Assembly (NCBI RefSeq): GCF_002797915.1
Contig: NZ_PGTY01000001.1
Coordinates: 992,001 to 1,056,000, forward strand
Direction: 5' to 3'
Source of the DNA: Yoonia maricola
GTDB taxonomy: Bacteria; Pseudomonadota; Alphaproteobacteria; Rhodobacterales; Rhodobacteraceae
Length of the DNA: 64,000 nucleotides
The position numbers and the translations under genes were made by a program. Shown in pieces: positions 9,261 to 16,932 of this stretch. Under the pieces are notes generated by a model. It had not been told where the DNA came from and did no database searches. It saw only the letters and a program-made list of their open reading frames with translations. Position 1 is the stretch's first letter. Every line of letters begins with the position of its first letter.

Positions 9261-9872
9261 CTAAGTGCGCGCGTCGCCGATCAGCTTCCACAAACCCGGT
9301 ACAAGCAGTGCCGCAAGACCCAGCTTAAGCGCGTCACCGATAACAAACGGTGTCAAACCAACCTCAATGGCCCAAGCCAACCCTTTGCCTTCATAAAGCA
9401 CGGTCAACCAGGCAACGCCGGGGACATAGATCAACACGTTTGCCACCAGCAGCGCAACGGCCATCAGGACAACCGACCGATCCCAACCAGCACGCGCCGC
9501 AAATCCCAGCGCCAAAGTGGCCAGAACATAGCCCACAAGATAGCCGCCAGTGCCGCCCATCATATACTCCAGACCATTCAACTCGGCTGTTGAGCTTTGG
9601 AAAATATCAAAGCCCAACATGCCGATAATCATGTAGCCGATGATCGTCGCAAGACCCAGACGTGGGCCGTAGGCTGCACCAATCATGAGCACAGCAAATG
9701 TCCCCATGCTGATGTAAATGGGGCTGCCCGGTACGGCGACCTTAACTTTGGCCAAGATCGCGAGGGCCATGATCCCCAAAACCACCATCACGGCCTGTTT
9801 GACGCGCAATGCGGTCCCCTCGGATGGGCCAAAAGCCTCTGTCAGAACTTTGTCGTTGAGTGCGAGGGCCAT
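9261..9872 (-). CDS. bioY: Biotin transporter S component BioY
   Basis: A 203-residue integral membrane protein with about six hydrophobic segments. It matches BioY, the biotin-binding S component of ECF or stand-alone transporters: early VPGSPIYISMGTFAVLMIGAAYGPRLG, then MMGGTGGYLVGYV, then FVIGDALKLGLAA. BioY imports biotin across the inner membrane. No bioM/bioN energising genes are nearby, so it may act alone or with shared modules. ATG 9872 is chosen over an in-frame ATG 18 bases upstream because a GGGAGAG ribosome site lies just before it. Confidence 0.93.
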   Translation of the reverse strand: MALALNDKVLTEAFGPSEGTALRVKQAVMVVLGIMALAILAKVKVAVPGSPIYISMGTFAVLMIGAAYGPRLGLATIIGYMIIGMLGFDIFQSSTAELNGLEYMMGGTGGYLVGYVLATLALGFAARAGWDRSVVLMAVALLVANVLIYVPGVAWLTVLYEGKGLAWAIEVGLTPFVIGDALKLGLAALLVPGLWKLIGDART

Positions 9873-9965
9873 CTGCCGCTCTCCCATATTGTTTATGTCG
9901 TTGGAGGTTTTATTGCCGATGCCGCGAGGCGGCGCAAGTAGAACGAAGCGCAACACTGCCCCGGA

Positions 9966-10394
9966 TCAGGTCCGGGACGGCGCTGGCGTGTAAAGCGACG
10001 TCGATACATAATTCTTGCGCGGGCCTTTGACTGTCCAGACGGCCCGCCACTGTGGCCAAGCGGTGAAGTCATAACGAACAGTATAGAAATCGTCACCGCA
10101 AGGGTGATCAGTCCCCACAGCATGGCCGACGGGCGTAAACTGATGAAACGGACGCCCGTCTTCAAAAGTAACGATCACAATGTCGGGCGTGAACGCCCAG
10201 AAATAACGACGCTTGGCTTCCAGTTGCGCGCCGCTCTCTAGCGTCAGCGTCCCGATTTCTTCATAGCTCAGATGCATCGAGCCGGTTGCCGTAAAGATCG
10301 CCTGCCCTTGCAGCGTGCCATGTTGACCATGCAAGTGATCCCGGATCGTGCGTTGCAACGCCCACGGCCCGACAAATGCTGCCGCTGTCACCAT
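9966..10394 (-). CDS. DUF6314 family protein
   Basis: A 142-residue cytoplasmic protein resembling the DUF6314 family, with an early GPWALQRTI, the central RRYFWAF and FEDGRPFHQF, and late YDFTAWPQWR plus VKGPRKNY. Its function is unknown; the pattern of Trp/Arg-rich strands suggests a small beta-barrel that binds a ligand. ATG 10394 is a likely start; upstream in-frame codons are open to 10508 but would overlap the divergent purB start. It is divergent from purB. Confidence 0.7.
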   Translation of the reverse strand: MVTAAAFVGPWALQRTIRDHLHGQHGTLQGQAIFTATGSMHLSYEEIGTLTLESGAQLEAKRRYFWAFTPDIVIVTFEDGRPFHQFTPVGHAVGTDHPCGDDFYTVRYDFTAWPQWRAVWTVKGPRKNYVSTSLYTPAPSRT

Positions 10395-10506
10395 CAGACC
10401 CCCACCAATGTCCACAACATACGCATCTCTCCCTTGAGGGTTCTGCCCCGGCCCCTTATGACGCGTCGGGAATCCTCTGCCCACCCCCGACATAAGGTGC
10501 TTGCCC

Positions 10507-11814
10507 ATGATCCCTCGCTATTCTCGCCCGGAAATGACTGCAATCTGGGAGCCGGCCACGAAATTTCGCATCTGGTACGAGATCGAGGCCCATGCATGTG
10601 ACGCGCAAGCAGCGCTCGGCGTGATCCCGAAAGAGAACGCCGAAGCAGTATGGAAAGCCAAGGATGTTGAATTCGACGTCGCCCGCATTGATGAAATCGA
10701 AGCAGTCACCAAACACGACGTCATCGCATTTCTAACGCACCTCGCCGAACATATCGGATCAGACGACGCCCGTTTCGTGCATCAGGGCATGACATCGTCA
10801 GACGTGCTCGATACAACACTGAATGTCCAACTGGTCCGTGCCGCTGACCTGTTGATCGCAGATATGGACCGCGTGCTCGCGGCTCTAAAGACCCGCGCTT
10901 ACGAACACAAAGACACCGTCCGCATTGGGCGCAGCCACGGAATTCACGCCGAACCAACAACAATGGGCCTGACCTTCGCCCGTTTCTACGCAGAGATGGA
11001 CCGGGGCCGTGCGCGCCTGGTGAACGCCCGCGAAGAAATCGCCACCGGTGCCATCTCTGGTGCCGTCGGTACCTTCGCCAATATCGACCCATCAGTCGAA
11101 GAACACGTCTGCGCGCAACTGGGCCTCTCGCCCGAGCCGATCAGCACGCAGGTTATCCCCCGCGACCGCCATGCGATGTTCTTTGCGACATTAGGTGTCA
11201 TCGCCTCCAGCATTGAAAACATCGCGACCGAAATCCGGCATATGCAACGGACCGAAGTGCTGGAAGCGGAAGAGTTCTTCTCTAAAGGCCAAAAGGGGTC
11301 GTCTGCTATGCCGCACAAACGCAACCCTGTGCTGACCGAAAACCTGACCGGTCTTGCCCGTCTGGTTCGCATGTCCGTGGTGCCCGCGATGGAAAACGTA
11401 GCCCTCTGGCACGAGCGTGACATCAGCCACTCATCTGTCGAACGCGCGATTGGCCCGGATACGACCGTCACACTGGACTTTGCCTTGAACCGCCTTGCAG
11501 GCGTTGTCGAAAAATTAGTAATTTACCCCGATAACATGCTGGCAAACATGAATAAATTCCGTGGGCTAATCATGTCCCAGCGGGTTCTCTTGGCCCTGAC
11601 CCAAGCAGGCGTCAGCCGCGAAGATGCCTATAAACTGGTGCAACGCAACGCAATGAAAGTCTGGGAACAAGGAGCCGATTTTAAAACCGAGCTCCTTGCT
11701 GATGGGGATGTTTTAGACGCACTTTCCCCGGCAGAGATCGAGGAAAAATTCGATCTCGGGTATCACATGAAAAACGTTGATACGATTTTTGCGCGCGTCT
11801 TTAAGACACACTAG
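10507..11814 (+). CDS. purB: Adenylosuccinate lyase
   Basis: A 435-residue enzyme of the fumarase/aspartase superfamily. PurB performs two steps of purine synthesis: cleavage of SAICAR to AICAR and of adenylosuccinate to AMP, each releasing fumarate. The superfamily signature GSSAMPHKRNP is intact, as are HQGMTSSDVLDT and GRSHGIHAEPTT, which carry catalytic His and substrate contacts. The start MIPRYSRPEM at ATG 10507 is the usual N-terminus of this enzyme. Confidence 0.97.
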   Translation: MIPRYSRPEMTAIWEPATKFRIWYEIEAHACDAQAALGVIPKENAEAVWKAKDVEFDVARIDEIEAVTKHDVIAFLTHLAEHIGSDDARFVHQGMTSSDVLDTTLNVQLVRAADLLIADMDRVLAALKTRAYEHKDTVRIGRSHGIHAEPTTMGLTFARFYAEMDRGRARLVNAREEIATGAISGAVGTFANIDPSVEEHVCAQLGLSPEPISTQVIPRDRHAMFFATLGVIASSIENIATEIRHMQRTEVLEAEEFFSKGQKGSSAMPHKRNPVLTENLTGLARLVRMSVVPAMENVALWHERDISHSSVERAIGPDTTVTLDFALNRLAGVVEKLVIYPDNMLANMNKFRGLIMSQRVLLALTQAGVSREDAYKLVQRNAMKVWEQGADFKTELLADGDVLDALSPAEIEEKFDLGYHMKNVDTIFARVFKTH

Positions 11815-11865
11815 GATTAGCTACCCGGCACAATCAATGCTGCGCTGGCTGCTGTGATGCCGATG

Positions 11866-12561
11866 TTAGATCTTTGACGGCGCATGCACAGCGTTTTGCT
11901 GCACCACATATGTGGGCCGAGACAGACTAGCGGCCTGATTCGTTGCGGCATCTGTTTGATCTGACGTTTTTGCACGGATGCCAGCAATCTTACCCTTCAT
12001 CGCGACATACTTACGATTGTCATGCGCGTTAATGTAAGGTTCGCCGATCGGATAAACCGGGTAGCCAAGCTGGCGCATCGTCCGCGCGAACACCGGTGGA
12101 CATAGCGCCATAATCTCGGTCCCGCCATGTTCACGTGCCTGCGACACCACACCATCCAGCAGCATGCCCAAACATGCCGACCGTTCCGCATGCGTTTTGA
12201 TATCTTCAGAGATAACGATACGCGTCGCTTCCCAGACTGTCGGTGTCACTTCCGCCGCTGGCAGAATATCGGCTGGAATGCCGATCAGTTTCCCATCAAC
12301 CGCATCACGCAACATATAGGTATGTGAGCCCCATTGCGCTGTTGTGGCCATCGTACGCATGCCGCCAACGACCTTTCCGTCCTTCACAACAAGCGAGTAA
12401 TACGCCTTTGGGTTGTCATATTGATCCATCTCGACATCATCATCATGCGGAATGTCCCAACCAAGCTGATCCACAAAAAATTGTTTGCGCAGTGCAAGAA
12501 ATTCAAAGAACGCAGATCCATGCTTGTGAAGCTCTGTCAGGTTAAAAGTGATATTCTCCAT
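11866..12561 (-). CDS. luxI: Acyl-homoserine lactone synthase, LuxI family
   Basis: A 231-residue LuxI-type synthase making an N-acyl-homoserine lactone from S-adenosylmethionine and an acyl carrier (acyl-ACP or acyl-CoA). All the family invariant residues can be placed: R25, F29, W35, E44, D46, D49, R69, and later E111 and R114 in WEATRIVI. The C-terminal ~35 residues beyond the fold are unconserved. ATG 12561 follows AGAGGGAAC. The gene lies downstream of luxR on the same strand, separated by 123 bp with a hairpin. Acyl-chain length cannot be predicted. Confidence 0.93.
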   Translation of the reverse strand: MENITFNLTELHKHGSAFFEFLALRKQFFVDQLGWDIPHDDDVEMDQYDNPKAYYSLVVKDGKVVGGMRTMATTAQWGSHTYMLRDAVDGKLIGIPADILPAAEVTPTVWEATRIVISEDIKTHAERSACLGMLLDGVVSQAREHGGTEIMALCPPVFARTMRQLGYPVYPIGEPYINAHDNRKYVAMKGKIAGIRAKTSDQTDAATNQAASLSRPTYVVQQNAVHAPSKI

Positions 12562-12615
12562 AGTGTTCCCTCTGGTTGTAGCGTGAGTAATGGCGGCCCC
12601 CGTCGCCGAAAAAGC

Positions 12616-12634
12616 CGACGGTACCGCACCGTCG
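12616..12634. promoter_or_regulatory. Hairpin/dyad between luxR and luxI
   Basis: CGACGGT-ACCGC-ACCGTCG is a 19-bp dyad with perfect 7-bp arms. Read on the minus strand it is followed by GGCTTTTTC, so it could terminate or attenuate luxR transcription before luxI. Its size and position about 55-75 bp upstream of the luxI ATG would equally suit a lux-box-like LuxR operator. The two readings cannot be separated here. Confidence 0.5.
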
Positions 12635-12684
12635 ACAATTTAGCTCTAATTGTTCAGAAGAAAGAAAAAAAGGCTTATGTTTTC

Positions 12685-13293
12685 TCAGATTAAGCCGTAC
12701 TGATTCGCCAGCGTAGCAGCTTGAGTGCTCGTTTTTGCGGCAAGTTTTAACTTAGCATTCCTAAGGCGCTGCTTGACCGCCCCCTCGCTAACGCTCAACT
12801 CAAAGGCGATTTGCTTGAGACGCTTGCCGTCTTTCACCATGCCCAAAGCCTCTAGTTCCGCCTTGGTCAAATTGGTGGGTGGTGCCGTATCATTGTGGCG
12901 GCGAGTGAGATAGGCTTGAAACAGCTTGATTTCCAGAGCGGTGTATTCACGGTCTGATCGCGTAAAAGATGCAAATGACCTCTGCGCGTCCGCGCTGCTG
13001 TCGAAGACCGAAACTGATACGCCATATGCCATGCCAAACGTCTTGGCTTGGGCAAGAATACCCTTTGGATCATCCACTGGAAACTCACTCCAGCGTACTG
13101 CACCGACGTTCGCATAAGACCATCTAAGCACCGGGTCAAAAAGGGCAAACCGCTGCTTTGTATAGTGGCTTACCCAATCAGGACGTAGCTCGTTGATTTC
13201 TTCCATGGGGAAGGCAAACCCTATGCGCAACGCAATATAGTGGCCTGACGGGGCAAGTTGCCCTATCTCATCCAGACCAAGAAGTTTCGACAT
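12685..13293 (-). CDS. luxR: LuxR-family quorum-sensing transcriptional regulator
   Basis: A 202-residue regulator with an N-terminal autoinducer-binding domain (residues ~10-130, with the spaced W/Y/D/P/W residues of the family in RPDWVSHY, LFDPVLRW and VRWSEF) and a C-terminal LuxR-type helix-turn-helix (residues ~140-200, KAELEAL...LKQIAFELSVSEGAVKQRL). It is expected to bind the signal made by the adjacent luxI product and control luxI. ATG 13293 has a GAGGA ribosome site. It is slightly shorter than typical LuxR proteins (about 240), mainly at the N-terminus. Divergent from the HTH-less homologue at 13434. Confidence 0.92.
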   Translation of the reverse strand: MSKLLGLDEIGQLAPSGHYIALRIGFAFPMEEINELRPDWVSHYTKQRFALFDPVLRWSYANVGAVRWSEFPVDDPKGILAQAKTFGMAYGVSVSVFDSSADAQRSFASFTRSDREYTALEIKLFQAYLTRRHNDTAPPTNLTKAELEALGMVKDGKRLKQIAFELSVSEGAVKQRLRNAKLKLAAKTSTQAATLANQYGLI

Positions 13294-13381
13294 TCAAAAT
13301 CCTCAAGAGAGCCTCCCTTCAGAAAAGCTCTTGTTAGCCCGACCTAGTTGCATTTAAACTTAGTCGACACATAGTCCCGCC

Positions 13382-13387
13382 TATAAT
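13382..13387 (+). promoter_or_regulatory. Perfect -10 box in the luxR / solo divergent region
   Basis: TATAAT stands 46 bp before the ATG of the HTH-less autoinducer-binding gene. The hexamer 17 bp upstream (CTTAGT) is a poor -35, which suits a promoter that needs an activator. The region upstream also holds GTCGAC. Confidence 0.4.
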
Positions 13388-13433
13388 ATTTGTTTATTAC
13401 GCAGCTTGGCAACCGGAAAGCGAGTTGGACGAT

Positions 13434-13922
13434 ATGAGTTCTGCACAATTTGAGATCAGCGAAGCACTTGGGCAACTACATGAGATCGCAAACGCGGGAT
13501 ACGCACTCGGCTTCCATATCGAGTACACGACCCCGAAATTTGTCTTTCAGACGTATCCCAAAGCATGGTTGGATTATTATTCCAGCAACGGATTGATCAT
13601 GAACGATCCGATGGTGGCATGGGGTTTTGAAAACACCGGCAACCAAAAATGGTCAGACCTGGAAGACCCTGCTGGCGTGCTGGAAAAGGCGACGGAATAC
13701 GGGATGAAGTTCGGGGTTGTGATTGCCGTGGCCTCTGGCGACAGCCGCAGCATTGGTGGTTTCGCTCACCCTGACCGCGAATTCACCCCAGAAGAGGTTG
13801 CGCAGATCGAAGCAATCACGACGCGCATTCACGAAAACACCGCCGAGACAGCCCGTCTTGAAGATGAAACTGTCGAGCAACTAAAAAAAATGTCTGTTAT
13901 GGTGACCCATCCGGGATCATAG
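13434..13922 (+). CDS. Stand-alone autoinducer-binding protein lacking DNA-binding domain
   Basis: A 162-residue protein consisting only of a LuxR-type autoinducer-binding domain. The signal-pocket pattern is preserved: W45, Y49, D58-P59, W73 and the FGMKF-GV stretch align with the neighbouring LuxR. After about residue 145 it ends in a charged helix where the HTH should begin; no frameshifted HTH was found downstream. Such truncated receptors can sequester signal or form inactive heterodimers with full-length LuxR (as known for TrlR versus TraR), but the role here is inferred. ATG 13434 is chosen; a TTG at 13425 is possible. It is followed 47 bp later by a FliG-like gene. Confidence 0.82.
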   Translation: MSSAQFEISEALGQLHEIANAGYALGFHIEYTTPKFVFQTYPKAWLDYYSSNGLIMNDPMVAWGFENTGNQKWSDLEDPAGVLEKATEYGMKFGVVIAVASGDSRSIGGFAHPDREFTPEEVAQIEAITTRIHENTAETARLEDETVEQLKKMSVMVTHPGS

Positions 13923-13969
13923 GCGATACAAGTAACCGATATTTAACATTATTTTATGCATGCTAGGGT

Positions 13970-15025
13970 ATGGATACACTGGCATCTTTATCCCCCGCAA
14001 CCACACTGACCCGCCGGCGTAAGGCCGCCATGGTTGTACAAATGCTGCTTGACGATGGCGGTTCACTTCCACTGGGGCAGCTTCCGGCGTCTTTGCAACT
14101 TCTCTTAACTGAAGAACTTGGATCGTTGCGGCTGATCGATAAAGGAACCGTATCAGCCGTTGCCGAAGAATTCACAGCCGAGCTTGAGGCGGTTGGCCTT
14201 ACCGCACCAGGCACACGCGATGGGGCGATCACCACGCTGGCCGATCATCTTAGCCCAGACATCGCAAGCAATTTGCGCAACCAACTGGCCAGCGTGCGCA
14301 ATGGCGACCATTGGCCCATCGTGGTTGAGTTAAGCATTGAGCGGATTACCGCCATCATGCTCGCCGAAAGCACGGCAATCTGTGCCGTAACCCTGTCAAA
14401 GCTTCCGGTTGCAAAAGCCGCAGAAGTGCTGTCGCACACACCCGGCGAACGCGCACGACGAATCACATATGCGATGTCCCAAACCGAAAGCATCCCACCC
14501 GATACCGTGCGACGGATCGGGGCCGCCTTGGCACAACAATACGGGCATCCTGCGGATCTGGCCTTTGAAAAGGCACCGGTCCAACGACTCGGCGCGATCC
14601 TGAACTCCACCATGACTGATACACGCGAAGATGTGCTGACCGGCCTGAACCAAGAGGACGCCGAATTCGCAACAGATGTGCGCAAGGCCATCTTCACTTT
14701 CAAAGATATCGCACCGCGGGTCAAACCAACCGACATTCCCAACACCATCCGCAACGTGGACGGTGATGTGCTGCTAACGGCCATAGCAGCCGCGCTGAAA
14801 GGGGATGACGCACTTGTGGCATCGGCCGAATTCATACTCAACAGTGTGTCTCAACGGATGGCAACCCAACTGCGCGAAGACGCGGAAGAGCGTGGGGCCA
14901 TCAAGAAAGCCGACGCCGAAAAGGCAATGGCCGCAATCACGACCGCCATTCGCGAAATGGCAGATGCTGGGGTGATCACACTGATCGACCCCGATGAGAC
15001 AGACGAGGACGACAGCGGGACCTAG
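13970..15025 (+). CDS. FliG-like flagellar motor switch homologue (orphan)
   Basis: A 351-residue protein that resembles FliG along its length. An N-terminal KAAMVVQMLLDDG block with alternating hydrophobic helices corresponds to FliG-N. The C-terminal half has LGAILNSTM, AIFTFKDIAPRV, DIPNTIRNVDGD and ALKGDD-like stretches matching the FliG middle/C domains and torque helix. Relative to FliG, a few residues appear inserted before ALKG. FliG couples MotA force to rotor rotation. No other flagellar gene is in the window, so this is an orphan copy beside quorum-sensing genes. It ends in an acidic tail (DPDETDEDDSGT). The ribosome site is poor. It may be a divergent paralogue rather than the motor FliG. 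Confidence 0.65.
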   Translation: MDTLASLSPATTLTRRRKAAMVVQMLLDDGGSLPLGQLPASLQLLLTEELGSLRLIDKGTVSAVAEEFTAELEAVGLTAPGTRDGAITTLADHLSPDIASNLRNQLASVRNGDHWPIVVELSIERITAIMLAESTAICAVTLSKLPVAKAAEVLSHTPGERARRITYAMSQTESIPPDTVRRIGAALAQQYGHPADLAFEKAPVQRLGAILNSTMTDTREDVLTGLNQEDAEFATDVRKAIFTFKDIAPRVKPTDIPNTIRNVDGDVLLTAIAAALKGDDALVASAEFILNSVSQRMATQLREDAEERGAIKKADAEKAMAAITTAIREMADAGVITLIDPDETDEDDSGT

Positions 15026-15044
15026 GAGGAGCCGGGGACATCAG

Positions 15045-15110
15045 ATGGCTTTGGCGTTTCCATTGAAACTCGACCAAAGCGGGGAGCGCAATCCTTGGGG
15101 CAACTTGTGA
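15045..15110 (+). CDS. Short ORF after the FliG-like gene, possible remnant
   Basis: A 21-codon frame beginning MALAFPLKLDQ follows GGGGAC at a good spacing, 19 bp after the FliG-like stop codon. It then meets TGA. It may be the start of a degraded downstream gene or a leader peptide; nothing recognisable continues in other frames. Confidence 0.2.
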   Translation: MALAFPLKLDQSGERNPWGNL

Positions 15111-15167
15111 CGAAAGTTGAGAGAACCCATATCGACAAGTGCTGCTGCATATCAAAAGGGCTGCTTT

Positions 15168-16163
15168 CTATTCGCGGGAAGAATTCAGTGGACCAATCAA
15201 TTCAATACGGTTTGTCCAAATGTATCCATCAAACGCCTCTGGCACCTCGCGAAAACTGTCTGCATCATCGATACCACTTGAGAATCCTGAACCATCATTG
15301 GCTCCGGCAAGAATGACATCTGTTCCGACGGATTTGAGACGACGCGTAAACCGGTGCGGCCATCCCCATAGGAATCTTGCATAGTTCTGAGGAATCAGAA
15401 CGATTGTGTTGTGACAGCTCTCTGGTACATACCCGCTCCAACCCAATGCGAGATAGCGGATCAGGCAGGCTTCCAACGACGATCGGTCAAAGCCTCGGAG
15501 ATCGGGCGTCGCTTCAATCGCGATGCGTGTTGGTCGCTGTCCACCGTAGACGCCATAGACTTTATCACGCACCTCTGAACGCTCCAGTATCGCGGCGAGC
15601 GCAGCACCTTCATCACGACGTCGACTCTTGAAATTGATAAGGAATTGACCTTCCATATTCTCTTCAAAGACGCTGTCCAGCGTGGGCATTAGCCCAACTG
15701 CCTGCCCCCTAAGTGGGTAAGCTTCTGTGCCATCATCAATCCAGTACCCAACATCAAGACTTTGCAACGTCGCAAGGTTTTTCTCGTTTGTGACGCCGGT
15801 CCCATCAGTGCGGCAGTCGAGGGTCCAATCATGGAAGACGACAAACACTGAGTCTGTCGTCAGATGAACATCAATCTCAACCACGTCTGCACCCAGGCGA
15901 AATGCCTCCCGCATGGAGGGGATCGTGTTTTCAATGAAGCTGTGTTTAACCGGCGCGACAGGAGATGCATGGCAGGCATCATTCGAACGGTCAGAACCAG
16001 TATAAACCTGATTGACACCACGATGCGCAATCAAGCGCGTCTCATGCCGCTCAAGGCCAGACACAAAAAGCGATGAATTGCCAAACCACAGGCCCGCTCC
16101 GACAAGCAGGACAGCAATAGAGAGCCTTTTCAGCGTTCCGCGCATGAAGTTCAAATAGACCAT
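15168..16163 (-). CDS. Glycerophosphodiester phosphodiesterase family protein
   Basis: A 331-residue protein with an N-terminal hydrophobic segment (residues 12-35, anchor or signal) and a GDPD-type TIM barrel. Catalytic and metal motifs are LIAHRGV (His47-Arg48), ENTIPS, VVEIDVHLT and FHDWTLDRT-like FHDWTLDCRTDG. The family hydrolyses glycerophosphodiesters to glycerol 3-phosphate and an alcohol. An extra loop with cysteine (RSNDACHASPV) lies between the first His and ENTIPS. The start is uncertain: ATG 16163 or ATG 16145; neither has a strong ribosome site. Divergent from the nitrile hydratase operon. Confidence 0.82.
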   Translation of the reverse strand: MVYLNFMRGTLKRLSIAVLLVGAGLWFGNSSLFVSGLERHETRLIAHRGVNQVYTGSDRSNDACHASPVAPVKHSFIENTIPSMREAFRLGADVVEIDVHLTTDSVFVVFHDWTLDCRTDGTGVTNEKNLATLQSLDVGYWIDDGTEAYPLRGQAVGLMPTLDSVFEENMEGQFLINFKSRRRDEGAALAAILERSEVRDKVYGVYGGQRPTRIAIEATPDLRGFDRSSLEACLIRYLALGWSGYVPESCHNTIVLIPQNYARFLWGWPHRFTRRLKSVGTDVILAGANDGSGFSSGIDDADSFREVPEAFDGYIWTNRIELIGPLNSSRE

Positions 16164-16304
16164 TTTAGCAATACTTAACAGCTACGCAGCCGACCCTCCT
16201 CCGCACACAGCAAAAGGGCAGCTTCCCCCCCACCAAGTCGAAGCTGACCTACTTGCTACATTTAGTGATTCATGTCCTCAACAGAATGGTCTAGACTTTG
16301 CGCT

Positions 16305-16652
16305 ATGAGGAAGGACACCACATTCGATGGCCGCCGCTGGCATGATATGGGCGGCACTGCGGCTGGCCCTGTTCCCACAGAGCAGCATGATTTTGCGCTT
16401 TGGGAAAAGCGCGTTGACGCATTGATGATCATTGCATCAGGCAAGGGCCATTTCACCGTTGATGGTTTGCGCCGCGTGCTTGAGGACATGGGCGAAGAGG
16501 CCTTTGAAACCATGACCTACTACGAACGCTGGATCGCATCGGTCAACCAGAACCTGATCGAGGCTGGCGTCTACACCACCGCCGAACTCGCCCAGCGTAT
16601 GTCAAAGGTCGCCGCGCGTGGCCCCACCTATGGTGAGGCAACCTGTGACTGA
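16305..16652 (+). CDS. Nitrile hydratase beta N-terminal-like subunit (thiocyanate hydrolase beta-like)
   Basis: A 115-residue helical protein aligning with the N-terminal half of nitrile hydratase beta: RWHDMGGTAAGPVP near the start, then FALWEKRVDAL, the LRRVLEDMG helix, and MTYYERWIASVNQNLIEAGV. In ordinary nitrile hydratase this is joined to the next gene's product; here it is a separate polypeptide, as in three-subunit thiocyanate hydrolase and some actinobacterial nitrile hydratases. ATG 16305 is used; ATG 16272 is possible and neither has a clear ribosome site. Its stop overlaps the following start by 8 bases. Confidence 0.82.
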   Translation: MRKDTTFDGRRWHDMGGTAAGPVPTEQHDFALWEKRVDALMIIASGKGHFTVDGLRRVLEDMGEEAFETMTYYERWIASVNQNLIEAGVYTTAELAQRMSKVAARGPTYGEATCD

Positions 16653-16932
16653 ACGCCGATATATGCGCGTGCGGGCCGATATGCCCCCCGGCCATGTGCG
16701 CACACCATCCTATTTGCGCGGCAAGGTGGGCTGGGTGGAACGCACTCTTGGCCCCTTTCCAAACCCCGAACAACTGGCCTATGGGCGCAATGCCACACCC
16801 CTGCCCCTGATGCGTATTCGCTTTTCTATGGCAGAGGTTTGGGGCAATGCCACTGACGCCCCGGATGACACGATAGATGCCGAAATCTACAGTCACTGGC
16901 TTGAACCGGCAGAGGCCCCTCATGCCCCATGA
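16645..16932 (+). CDS. Nitrile hydratase beta C-terminal-like subunit (SH3-like)
   Basis: A 95-residue SH3-like barrel corresponding to the C-terminal half of nitrile hydratase beta, with MPPGHVRTPSYLRGKVG, the middle FPNPEQLAYG, and FSMAEVWG followed by IDAEIYSHWLEPA. These are the residues that pack on the metal site of the alpha subunit. GTG 16645 is preferred because GTGAGG lies 6 bases upstream; ATG 16630 is the alternative. It overlaps both neighbours (8 and 11 bases), so the three subunits are almost certainly translated together. Confidence 0.85.
   Translation: MTERRYMRVRADMPPGHVRTPSYLRGKVGWVERTLGPFPNPEQLAYGRNATPLPLMRIRFSMAEVWGNATDAPDDTIDAEIYSHWLEPAEAPHAP

Noticed and set aside
9950-9975. 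Small palindrome CCCGGATC-AG-GTCCGGG at the end of the DUF6314 gene
   Set aside because: Imperfect and partly inside the coding end, with no T run; not accepted as a terminator.
16219-16246. Inverted repeat CAGCTTC/GAAGCTG upstream of the nitrile hydratase genes
   Set aside because: Arms are short and the loop long (14 nt); no T run and no promoter context, so it may be chance.
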